A stretch of DNA of 64,000 nucleotides. Source: Plecoglossus altivelis (taxonomy: Eukaryota; Chordata; Actinopteri; Osmeriformes; Plecoglossidae). The stretch covers positions 9,902,426 to 9,966,425 of the forward strand of contig BROE01000024.1 of the NCBI GenBank assembly GCA_036571765.1, written 5' to 3'. A program made the translations under genes and the position numbers. The notes under the pieces are model-generated. The model had not been told where the DNA came from and did not search any database. It saw nothing but the letters and a program-made list of their open reading frames with translations. Shown here piece by piece: positions 1-10,383 of the stretch (its first letter is position 1; every line of letters begins with the position of its first letter).

Positions 1-689
1 CACAACACACACATACACCCCCTCACACAAACACATGACACACAGACACATGAAACACACACACACACACCCTTTGACCTAAGCCTCGTCCGGATCACCA
101 TGACGCTGATGGTTGACCTAATCAATACAGGTCAGCGGTGATGCTTAGCCAACGAAGAAATAATGAGTAATGGTTCCTTTTAGAGAGCCATAGAAAACTT
201 AATATGCTAAGATGTCTGACATAAATATGACAGAGCTCTTTAATGTGTATAGTTCCTTTTAAATACTTAAGAGAATCCAGAGTACTAGAACATATCCTTC
301 ATCTGGTCAGCAAGCTGGGCCCTTTTAAGATAGCTATACATATTAGGCTAACCATCAATAAACCATGCCTTATTGTTCATTATTCATCTCATTTAAAATG
401 CTGAGAAATGTGAGCCGTGAAACTCTGGACAAGTGGATGATATTTTTTCGACAAACTCTGAACTAACAGCGCCAGGTCTTTGTCCGTCAGGGTCTACGAG
501 ACTCATCAAAAGGCTGCTTTCTCTCAACCAGAAAGAGCCCAGGCGGCCAGATGTTTCGTCAATAATTGAGTGAATGGTGAAATCTTGGTTTTATCGGTTA
601 GATACTACTTATCAATTGCCAGCTATGCAAAAATACGTGTTTGTTTACCAAAATAAATATATCGATTCGGTACTTGAGTTTTCACTCAC
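1..689. other. Left-edge noncoding stretch
   Basis: This stretch starts with a short degenerate (CA)n run at about 1-70. The rest is AT-rich unique sequence in which I see no exon. If the 690-846 exon is real, this is its first intron, because the gene runs leftwards out of the window. Confidence 0.4.
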
Positions 690-846
690 CAAGGCAGTCC
701 TTGTCCTTCCCCGGGACACACTCTCCGCTGTGGAGGTACGAAGAATCCGCTCTAGGTAGCGTGGAGACGAGTAGTACGCAGAGGACGGAGGAGAGTAGTC
801 GGCCCAGAGAGTCTCTGTGACCCGGGGGGTGGTTGCCGTTGGACAT
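690..846 (-). CDS. Probable first coding exon of an unidentified secreted or membrane protein
   Basis: Read on the minus strand, an ATG at 846 with A at -3 opens 52 codons plus one base and stops at a clean GTGAGT donor (683-689). The peptide begins MSNGNHPPGHRDSLGR, then a hydrophobic core LLSSVLCVLLVSTL (about residues 17-30). A stretch with two cysteines follows, ending GECVPGKDKDCL. This is the shape of a cleavable signal peptide followed by the start of an extracellular domain. The exon ends in phase 1, common for extracellular modules. The rest of the gene would lie left of the window. I do not recognise the protein; the human neighbour on this side, EPB41L3, has no signal peptide and does not fit. 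A longer ORF in another frame over the same bases is not convincing. The call rests on the start, the hydrophobic core and the donor, so it could still be chance. Confidence 0.5.
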
Positions 847-1253
847 GATGCTAACTTGCTAGCTAACGGTGCTGAAAACAACAGCGATATGGTCCGTAGT
901 ACTGCGGATCAGAATAACGGTATCTTCATTCAACCAGGCGCAGAAAGAGATGGACCGTGCTCGTAGACAATGTGGTTAAACAGCAACGTTTTCGTGTATC
1001 CTGTTCAGTTTTGTCCCTGTTTAAGAATATGGTTTCATAATTGCAGACTGAGAAACGTCTCCCGAGCCGGCAAAATGACAAAGATCATTTCAGCAATGCT
1101 ATCTCACAAACATCGCAGACAGGCCCACTGATATCCGCGTAGTTCCTCTATTGATCGAGCGTCTGGGCAGTCGCGCTGGGTGTGTAAAGGAGAAATTAGA
1201 CTGTTGCAGTTTTACCTTTTGACGTGTCTCAATTTCATCCCAGAGTCAGAGCG

Positions 1254-1262
1254 GTATAAATA
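1254..1262 (+). promoter_or_regulatory. TATA-box-like element pointing right
   Basis: The plus strand reads gcggTATAAATAtc, a good TATA box followed by a pyrimidine-rich stretch. No ORF of note follows for 1.5 kb. It lies about 400 bp upstream of the leftward 846 start, so it could mark a divergent noncoding transcript. It may equally be chance. Confidence 0.2.
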
Positions 1263-1659
1263 TCTCTCTCAAACGCTTTCTTCCTTCATACCACTCAATC
1301 GTGTATTCAAGCAAACAAAATCATCGGTGCTATTCTAGCAATTTAATCACACAATGTCAAAGGATTTGTGAATCAGCATCAACAAAGGACCCCGGTGATG
1401 CTAAAGGACCGGATGACGTGTGGAGACCACCCCCAATCGGTGGAGCGGCTCTCGTGCTTTGCTGTGGGGGGTAAAGACCTAGTAAGAGAGGGGGAGGGTA
1501 GCACCTCCTCAGACATGGCAAACATTTAACCAATCTCGTCCTAAATGCATTTGGATAATGTATGTATGTAAGCAAAGCAGATATAAACTCTCAATGTATA
1601 TATGACCACATTTTCAAACTAGACTGAGACGTGTAATAAATACCCCGCCACCCCTCACT

Positions 1660-1721
1660 GTCTCTTTCTCTCTCTTTCTCTCTCTCTCTTTCTCTCTCTC
1701 TGTCACACACGCACGCGCGCG

Positions 1722-1754
<33 letters not shown>

Positions 1755-1755
1755 T
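1660..1755. repeat. Compound (TC)n-(CG)n-(CA)n microsatellite
   Basis: An uninterrupted series of TC/TTTC, then GCGCGC, then CACACA repeats. The alternating CG/CA part can adopt Z-DNA in principle. Confidence 0.9.
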
Positions 1756-2414
1756 GCTAAATGAGTACATTACAGTTCAGTACTACAGACTTTAGGGCTA
1801 ACCTAAAAGGACTGTGGTATTGTGTGATGAAGATGAACAGTCATAACTATGGTGTTACAGGCGAAACTCATGAGTTGGCTATCATGATGGAACTGTAACG
1901 GTGATATCGGCTCTGGTTTTGCCGCGAGGTACACGAGTGGTTTGGGGTTTTGGATAGTGTCAAGTGTTTAATGATTAGAGCATGGCTACTGGCTCACCAT
2001 TTACGCTGAGCTTTCGAAAAAAAAGCTAAGCCGTAATATGTTCATGATTGATGGGATTCTATCATTCACCAGTAGGTGACACCCACAGCGCTTCCGTGGT
2101 CATTTTGAATTTAATTCAAACAGACCAGATAATCATAGAAATGTTAGAAATTCATTGTTACCTACAACATGCACAAGCGTCACGAACCTACCGCTGTACA
2201 TGTACGACGTCGTAATTAACAGACTGCAACATTTTAATTAAAACGTACTGCATATCCGCTAGTGTGGTATGTAAACTGTTCTTCCGCCACCACTAGATGG
2301 CGCTGACAGACCCCCTGTCCCAGTAACATACAGCTGGCAGAGGGTGGGAGTAGACAGAAGCCTATTGGATTCCAGCCTCCATGACTGACACACACACATA
2401 CACACACAAGGACA

Positions 2415-3197
2415 GGGTAGATCCACATGTTTATTATTAGACAGAACAGGTCGCAGGTGACAGGACAAGCTGGCTTCTGATTGGATAGTTGAAACCAGTT
2501 ACAGTACATAGCAGAGAGAATTACAGTTAAGAATCCTCTCCAGAATTTTAGGTGTGCTTGATTCAGATTGCTTTCTTCACCTCCACCATATAATGTCAGA
2601 AATGCGCAACCCACCCATTGAACATTCTAGGGAAAGAAATCAAATCTCAGAAGATTCTACCCAGTTGTGGGCAGAGTCAGAGAGAGGAATACGATAGTCA
2701 CAAACTGCAGGTGGGCTGCTGACTTGAACTCAGAGGCTACTGTGTGGTGTTTAGAACAAAGCAGGATACACAAACAGATTGCTACAACAACAGGCTTCCT
2801 TGTCCTTTCTGTTTGGATGTGACATTGACTTTGATATTACAATGGCTAGAGTGACTTACCTGCTACTTCGTGGAAGTTCACCGGTTGCCAGGCAACCATA
2901 CAGTCTGTTCATCTTGGTTTTTGAGAGGTGACTAGTGCTAGTGAGTGACAGGGCATGAATCTCAGGCAGAAGCTACTATATAGACTCCCTAACAAGCAAG
3001 ACAGGCCAAACAGCATACGAACAAGTTCAACAGCATACAAATATTGAAATATTGGTATTTAGACTACGTAGTTTAGTCAGTGCATACATGGACTGTCTTG
3101 TGACACTAAGACAGAGATGAGGAACATTGTAATCTCCTCTAACCCCATACATTTGGCCCCTCCCTCTCGGGTATCACCTGTCACCTTTCCCTGGTAT
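2415..3197 (-). promoter_or_regulatory. TMEM200C: Likely 3' UTR and poly(A) signal of TMEM200C
   Basis: Downstream of the stop at 3198-3200 the minus strand carries AATAAA at 2430-2435, about 765 nt past the stop. A second candidate, ATTAAA, is near 2233-2238. The end point is inferred; no transcript evidence is available. Confidence 0.35.
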
Positions 3198-4912
3198 TCA
3201 GGTTCCAGGCCCCTCCCCCTCTTGTCCCAGACATTCCACCTCCTGCGATTGGTCAAGTCCCGAGTCCGTCCGTGAGATCATCTTTAGCTTCTCCTTATTG
3301 GAGTACTTCTGATTTCCTGCTCCCACTGAACTCACAGTTCCTGCTTGGCTCTCTTCCTCCTCGCCAGCTTCCAATGACCTTTGACTCCTGTCTAGAACGG
3401 TCATGTGAATGAAGGTAGCAACCTCACTGGACTCGAACGACTCCCCTCCCATGCTCCCTAGTTTAGTATAACCCGTGCAGCTGTAGCTGTCTAACCGGGG
3501 GCAGCTCAGTCTCCTGGAGCGGTCCACTGCATGGCTGGAGGGGGGGGAAGCACTGAGGGAGAGGTGGGAGGCCGTGGGCCTGTGGGTTTGGCCAGGGGAG
3601 GAAGGAAGGAGCTGGGCCTGGGAGCCCTGTGTCGCTCCCTGGAGACTGCAGCTGCTCCTGGAAACCTCCACCCAGTCCTGTGTTCTCCCCGTCTGCACCT
3701 TCTCCTCTCTGTCTGCCCCAGCACCAGCTAGGCCCCCGAGGCTCCCCCTGTTCCTCCTCCCTGCCTCGGCCTTGGCTGACGGCCGGCGCTGGTGCTGCTG
3801 GCTGGAGCGGTGGAAGGAACGGGTCAGTGGCAGGGTAAAGGAGTGGACAGAAGGGGCCGCTGCAATCCCACTGCCCCACTGCCGAGGGCCGGGGGAGGAG
3901 GGAGGAGAGAACGAGGAAGGGGGAGGAGAGGGAGGGGGCTGGTGCGAAGGGATGGGGGGCACCAGGCCATGCTCTTGACAGATGCTATACACAGGGTCTG
4001 TGATGTGGTGCTTCTCCGTGTCCATCCCCCCCAGCCTTGTCAGACATGATCCTGATGGTGACCCCTGACCTTCACGCTCCTCCTCCTGTCCTCCCCCAAT
4101 CCCTGCCCCCCCATGGGGCCACGATGTTCTAGCCAATAGGGCAGCAGCATAAGCGGCACTTGGCTTCCCCTCCAAACCTTTTGATTGGACGTAGTTGACA
4201 AAGCCATTAAGTGGTGAGCAGTCTTTGGAGCGCAGGCTGTGGACGTCGATCACCGTGGAATAGATGTCTCGGAGGTTGATTATTTTGGTCTTTTTGTCTC
4301 GGTCCTCATGCAGAACTGCGTTGGCACAGATGAAGAGGAAGATGCCAATTCCCATGATGAGAGGCCCCAACACCTGCCAAAACACACACTGATTACTCAC
4401 TAAGATTGCACACAGAGATTAGACACACATGGTACACACTACATTTCAGACATCTAATACACACACAGCAGTCTGACCCGCACACACACACTCAAAGTAA
4501 GTCTCCAGCCCACCTTCAGCATGTCTGAGTAGAGGTGCTTATCCAGGAAGTCTTCCAGGAAGCTGCGTGGTGCCTGGACAGTGTTTGTGCCATTACTCCC
4601 GGTGAATCCAGCGGAGCGGTTCACCAACTCCTCACCCACCTCTGCCACCCTGGTGGATTCCGGGTAGAGAAGGCTGTTCCGAGGCCAGTAGCCCAGGATG
4701 GCCATGGCCACGCCCACCAGCAGGATGACTACGCCCACAGCAGCGACCAGCCCAGAAATGGAGCAAAGCTGCAGCTTCCCCTGAACCACCACCACCTCGT
4801 TCCTCCTCTTCTTCCTGGCCTTTCTCTTCCTCCGGTTCTCTGCCCGTGTCTTAGAACGCAGAGAGTCCTGCCGGCGTGCATTGATCCGCAGTAAACCCCC
4901 TGTGGCGATCAT
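3198..4912 (-). CDS. TMEM200C: Transmembrane protein 200C, two coding exons
   Basis: Exons are 4514-4912 and 3198-4373, joined in phase 0 across a 140-bp intron, giving 524 residues (human is about 621). The start chosen is the family-typical MIATGGLLRI at 4912; an in-frame ATG seven codons upstream (4933) exists. A basic stretch KRKARKKRR (residues 28-37) precedes membrane segment 1 (about 49-76). A short loop with N-glycosylation sequons NRS and NGT follows. Segment 2 (134-156, VLGPLIMGIGIFLFICANAV) sits at the start of exon 2. Next comes the family signature HEDRDKKTKIINLRDIYSTV, then PLNGFVNYVQSKGLE, which is TMEM200C-like. The remaining roughly 300 residues are Ser/Pro/Gly-rich and probably disordered and cytosolic. 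The biochemical function of the family is poorly known. Position next to L3MBTL4 supports C rather than A or B. Confidence 0.93.
4374..4513 (-). other. TMEM200C: 140-bp intron splitting TMEM200C before its second membrane segment
   Basis: The donor is AAG|GTGGGC and the acceptor TTGGCAG|GTG. Reading straight through introduces residues foreign to the family, whereas splicing restores the conserved DMLK-VLGPLIMG join, so removal is well supported. Confidence 0.85.
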
Positions 4913-5089
4913 GGTCACCACCTCACTGCCCACTCAGCTGGCCCCACCCCCACAGCTGACAGACAGGCTGTAGCTCTCACTCAGCCTGGGGGACGGAGAC
5001 GAGGAGGCGGGAGGAGGAGGGCAGGGAAGGAAGGAGGCCGAAGAGAAGAAGCATGAGAAGAGGGAGAAAAACGTTTAAATGAGAAAAGC

Positions 5090-5665
5090 GAAGTAGGGAA
5101 GAGAAGAGGGGGAGAGAAGGATGTAGGAGAGGGAGAAAGTAGCAGGGAGGGGAGAGCGGCAGGGAGGGGACAGGGATGGGGAAGCAGGGAGGAGGAGAGA
5201 TGCAGGAAGGAAGGGAGGAGCGGAGAGGAGAAGGGGAGAGAAGCACGGTGAGGAGTAGGGAGAGGAGAAGGGGAGAGTAGTAGGGAGAGGAGAAGGGAGA
5301 GGAGTAGGGAGAGGAGAAGGAAGAGGAGTAGGGAGAGGAGCAGGGAGAGGAGAAGGAGAGAGGAGAAGGGGAGAGGAGAAGGGGAGAGTAGTAGGGAGAG
5401 GAGCAGGGAGAGGAGTAGGGGAGAGGAGTAGGGAGAGGAGCAGGGAGAGTCGAAGGGAGAGGAGAAGGAGAGAGGAGAAGGGGAGAGTAGTAGGGAGAGT
5501 AGTGAAAGAAGAGCAGGGAGAGGAGTAGGGGAGAGGAGTAGGGAGAGGAGCAGGGAGAGGAGCAGGGAGAGCAGTAGGGAGAGGAGTAGGGAGAGGAGCA
5601 GGGAGAGGAGTAGGGAGAGGAGTAGGGAGAGGAGCAGGGAGAGCAGTAGGGAGAGGAGAGGGTGA
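5090..5665. repeat. Purine minisatellite, GGGAGAGGAG(T/C)A type
   Basis: About 570 bp of near-perfect purine sequence on the plus strand made of 12-bp-like units gggagaggagta / gggagaggagca. The 214-codon reading frame across it on the other strand is only Pro/Leu/Ser repeats. Confidence 0.9.
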
Positions 5666-6579
5666 ATGCAGAGTGAAGCCCACTGTCATCAGGCTCTGTT
5701 CACTTGGTGACGGCTTCACATGTGGGAGGAATTAGATATCAGCTGGATTACCACGCTCACACACGTGCACGCACACAAGTGTACACACACAAGCGCACAC
5801 ACACATATACACACTCACATATACACACAAGGGATCAGCTGATGATGTCTTTTTGTTCTCCAAGATCAAGAGGATGAAGAGGCTCGCCTACATCTTCAAA
5901 CAGACTAACACACACAATCTTCGGAGGCCCGTTCATTGTAAAGCTCTATTGACAAACACAAACTGGCTAACCAGTTGGATCAGTCCAGGGTACCTCAGGA
6001 TAAACCAGTGGCTAAGGGGGGGAGCAAGGGGGAACAGAGATATGTAGAAATAGAGAAATAGAAGGGGGGCAACAGATCCATATAGAAATAGAAAACTAAG
6101 AGGGGGGTAATGACTACTAAGAAGTCATCTCATTTTCCAACACAGAACAGTATATTCTGCAAATTCTCTCTCTGTACACATACACACAGCCGAGGTGGGT
6201 GTTTAATGACAGGGAAAATTAGTCCATCAACAGTCATTGACTCCTGGTTTAATGGGTTTCTACAGACACTCAAAAGACCCAACCGCAGTCAGCGGCACAC
6301 AGCGCTGTGTACCAGAAGACAAGCAAGACTAATAAACTAAAATAAGATTTTCTTTGCTAATCTCACAGACCTATCATTAACAGCACCAGGCTAGGTTGGA
6401 CCTTGGGTAGTGCTGATAAACACATGTGTCCATCCAGAAACCACAAACAGTTAGCTACGCCACTGCGCTCTGGTTATGATGTATGATCAACTGAGCTGTC
6501 TGTCTGCCGTGACTGTCTTTATAAAGCGCGCACCCACATACAGACATAAATAACAGAACTACAAAACGAAGAAATGAAC

Positions 6580-7160
6580 GCCTAGGTGTCTCTTGTGGGC
6601 AGTTACGCCTGTGCGGTGCGCGCGAAGAGCTCTATGCTACATGTCTGAACCAAGAGACGCACCGTGAGCACGAGCTGGCGCACGCATGTTGTCAGACATT
6701 CATCATTAGTTCACCATGTTTGTTCTGAACATGAATTCTGAATATTTCAAATGTAAACGTAGGCTAACAGCATGTGAGAGTTACAGTCTATGTTGTGTCT
6801 CCACAACGCTTAACAAACTGAGGTGTTTCACCACATTGGCGCGAGCGTCAAGCATGAGCCAACCACTGTACAACCACGCACGAGCAGCTCACCATTAAGG
6901 AAGATTCCATTCCGAGATAGAAAGTTATTCTCTACACGTCGCGGTGGGAAAGACGCCGTTGTAACATAGGTCCACTTAGGGGAAATAGTCCTGCTGTGTG
7001 TGATCTTGCCCAGGCTCTGGTCCATCTGTTTACCTGCAGCGGTAAAACCTCTCCCGCTTCTCTCAACGCGCCCGCGCTCATTCTCCGGGGAGTGTCTGTC
7101 TTTCCGTGAGCCGCGCGCTGCTGGGTGAGGGTTTTTTTTTGCCACAGGGAGTTTTGGAGC
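6580..7160 (-). promoter_or_regulatory. TMEM200C: CpG-rich stretch, candidate TMEM200C promoter and 5' UTR exon
   Basis: CpG and GCGC content is raised compared with its flanks (for example around 6600-6690 and 7060-7165). On the minus strand a consensus-like donor AATG|GTGAGC lies near 6893 and could end a noncoding first exon spliced to TMEM200C. This is inference from composition and one splice site only. Confidence 0.3.
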
Positions 7161-7980
7161 TAGCGCGCGGAGTGGGGGAGATGAGTTCTACCACCGTTGT
7201 TGCTATGATACCACGGAACAGCAGTCATCGAATGAAACTGCTGCAGGATTTGAATAATGGGCTTCTACCCGTAACCATTCACGTAGTAACCAATCTCCCT
7301 CTCCTCCGCCCTCTTAAACACCACATCTTCTAACTTGAAACCGCAATGTTAGCTTAGACATTCTGTTTTCTCCTTTGGTCGTGAGTGACTTGAATCGCAA
7401 GTATAGCAAGCAAATAACAGAACCCGCGGGCCCTAACCTTTCTGGAACATTCTCTCTTGCGCATGGTGTAAAATGTGAAGAACGGTTTACTTCCTCCAAC
7501 ACCTAGCTCATTCGAAAAGGTCTGCGCGTTTCACCCTGTTCCACGGCCATGGTGAAACGTGATTTGAATGTTCAATAACATTTTTCTGATAATCAAGTTC
7601 ATGAACGTTCTCAGAAAGAAAGACTGGTTTGCTAATACGTTGATGCGAACTCTATCTCTCTTCTGTCTGTCTGTCGCCGGTCTATTATTTTCTGACCTCT
7701 GGGAATGAGGAAGTGCTATCCAAAAGACTGATGAATCGCATACATATCGCGGCGACACGCCAGTGACCAGATAGGCCTCCACAGACATACCACCGCGAAG
7801 AGATGTTGACCCATCATTATTCTTTACTTCGCGGTTATGTTTTTTTTTTCTTCATTTTTTTTTTTTGCTTTTATTGTTTAGTTTTTTGTTATGCATTTGT
7901 GTATTAACGGGAAATCCTTTTTGGAGAAGGTGAAGGAAGAAGACTGTTCTAGTTTAGGGGCTCTTGCATCTATAATTCAA

Positions 7981-8224
7981 NNNNNNNNNNNNNNNNNNNN
8001 NNNNNNNNNNNNNNNNNNNNNNNNNNNNNNNNNNNNNNNNNNNNNNNNNNNNNNNNNNNNNNNNNNNNNNNNNNNNNNNNNNNNNNNNNNNNNNNNNNNN
8101 NNNNNNNNNNNNNNNNNNNNNNNNNNNNNNNNNNNNNNNNNNNNNNNNNNNNNNNNNNNNNNNNNNNNNNNNNNNNNNNNNNNNNNNNNNNNNNNNNNNN
8201 NNNNNNNNNNNNNNNNNNNNNNNN
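7981..8224. other. Assembly gap (244 N)
   Basis: A run of N preceded by poly(T) tracts. The ORFs that cross it are meaningless. A single further N is at 8608. Confidence 1.
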
Positions 8225-9015
8225 CCCTCAATATAGTAAAATCCTGCATGACTCCCACTCAAATATGAGCCTCTACCATAAAGACAAAAACTCCACATTT
8301 GGAACTTCAATTTTGAAAGCCTAATAAAGAAGATATCAGGTTATGCCAGGAAATCTGTCCCCTCAATTTCAAAGTCAATCCCATGCCCTTGCTGCAAACC
8401 AAACCACTAACTCCAACACTTACCTGAATGTGACAGGTTCCAGTTAGAGTTTGGGTGGTGTTATGGCTATTTATGACTCTGGCCTACAATAGGGATAAGG
8501 TGAGGTGTGACAGCAAGGTTACAGTGAAGAGTTGGGGTGCTTTTAACCAAAACCCTCACCTATATGTGAAGGGTTAGGGTAGCTGTTATTACTTTGAACA
8601 ACATATTNGAGAAAGAGATCAGTCGACATGAAAATATAAAGGTAAAACAGCAACATAATTGGTCTAGGAGCTGGGGTCAAAGGTGAAAACTGACAGCTGA
8701 CTGGCTGAGGAGACAGGGTTTTCATGAATGTGTGGGGTAAGACAGAATGAACATCAACAGATCATCAATAATTGCTGTGGGATCATTTCCTTCTCAAAAT
8801 TAGCAAAACATTTTAAATATTGTCAAAACATTTCTTTCTTCTAGTAGACAATATATTATCGAATAAAATAAATTCTGAATTCAAAATTGTACACAAACCC
8901 ATATTTTGGCATTTCATGTTTTTAGCTAATATATATATATAATATATTAATTTTCATCCACTCTGCAAACACAATAGATACAGAAGAGGCAGTGGGTACA
9001 CTAGCAGAACAAAAT

Positions 9016-9469
9016 ATTTAATACAAAATAGAACCAAATAGAATCTGAGAGGCTCAGAGTGGCCATTATCAAGGTGCCTACTACAGTCAGTCAATATGTT
9101 ACCAGAGGTCAATCATGTGTGTGTGTGTGTGTGTGTGTGTGCGTGCGTGCGCGTTTGTGTGTGTACATGTGACAGTGTGTGCGTGAGCGAGTGTGTGAGC
9201 GTTTGTGTGTGTGGCCCAGAGAAGCACAGCACCAGGCTGTGAAGTGATTGTCACATTTGATACTCTGTCAGATAGACAGACCAGGGGAAAATGTACATCA
9301 GTATATATATAAAATCCATCTTGTGTGTGTGTGCGCGCGTGTGTGCGTGTGTGTGTATAAAAGGCAGACAGTAAGATGCTGGTGGGTCCCTGGAGTTCAG
9401 CTCTCACGTGGGGTTGGAGGGCGAGAGGTGGGATTGGAATGATCAATCAGTGAGTGTAGTTTGGTCAGG
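9016..9469 (-). promoter_or_regulatory. L3MBTL4: Likely 3' UTR of L3MBTL4
   Basis: The minus-strand ATTAAA near 9017-9022 is the first plausible poly(A) signal after the stop at 9470-9472. The interval includes a long (TG)/(CG) microsatellite at 9115-9215 and another at 9321-9357. Confidence 0.35.
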
Positions 9470-10324
9470 TCAGGTGAGGGTGTGGCTGGGCGCAGATCTG
9501 CTCTCTGCATGCTTAAACATGAGGATGGCGTTGTGAATCTTGAGGGCAGGACCAAGCTTGACGCTCATGATCTTTACAATGTCGCGCTGCGTCAGCAACA
9601 GGAAGGCCTTTCCGTCTATTTGCTGCCAAAGAAAAAAAGTGTCCAAACATATTACAACAGCAGCACGGACAGCCAATCAGATTAGAGCAGTAGTGTAGGC
9701 AGTTGATCTCATTACAACAGTGTTATGGTCGGCCAATCACATTACAGTTGTAGTTGTGATAGATCATTCTTAACATTCTAGAATATCCCAGAACACTCCA
9801 AGACATGTGTTTCCTATCCATCATCAAGCTGCTCTGTGCTGCTGCTGTCTCTCACCTCCTCTCTGAACCTCTTCGCCTGCTCCTCACAGCCTGGGAGCGA
9901 CTGGAGGAAGTCAGCAACCTGGGGAAGGACACATGCACACACACACACATGCACACACACGCACACGCACGAGGAAGGGTTACCAGAAAGAGTTACCACC
10001 ATGTGTGTGTGCATGTGCTGTATAGGTCCTTTTCACGCTCAGAGAAGCGATCCCAAGAGCCGACACAAACCAGCTGGAGCGCCTTCAACAATCAACACTT
10101 ACTCATCATCCAGCACCTGCAACTGGCTCTCTGTCAAGGCTCGCTAGCTCTGACTCTGTCCAATCAACACTAACCTTCCAACCCTGCGACTGGTTTTCTC
10201 TGCCTCTTTCTCCAAAACCATTTCTCTCTGTCTGCTATCTTTGGTGCCCCCCTGTTTCGGACCAGTTCTGCGGTCACTGACGAGTCTGGGAACAGTACAG
10301 CTAAAAGCTAGTATTGACAGGCTA

Positions 10325-10383
<59 letters not shown>

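Larger units (their letters stand above)
847..2400. other. Intergenic DNA, 5' flank of the unidentified gene
   Basis: No exon was found. The part next to the 846 start would hold that gene's 5' UTR and promoter. A compound microsatellite occurs at 1660-1755. The rest is unique AT-rich sequence. Confidence 0.5.
4913..9015. other. Upstream flank of TMEM200C and intergenic DNA
   Basis: Contains a purine minisatellite (5090-5665), a (CA)-rich patch (5756-5830), a CpG-rich candidate promoter (6580-7160), poly(T) runs (7843-7870) and an assembly gap (7981-8224). No coding exon was found. Confidence 0.55.

Noticed and set aside
3531..4049. Plus-strand frames over TMEM200C exon 2
   Set aside because: Shadows of the GC-rich TMEM200C coding sequence on the other strand.
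5075..5719. Minus-strand frame of 214 codons
   Set aside because: Pro/Leu/Thr repeat translated from the GGGAGAGGAG minisatellite.
7891..8310. Frames of 93-125 codons crossing the N run
   Set aside because: Most of each frame is undefined sequence in an assembly gap.
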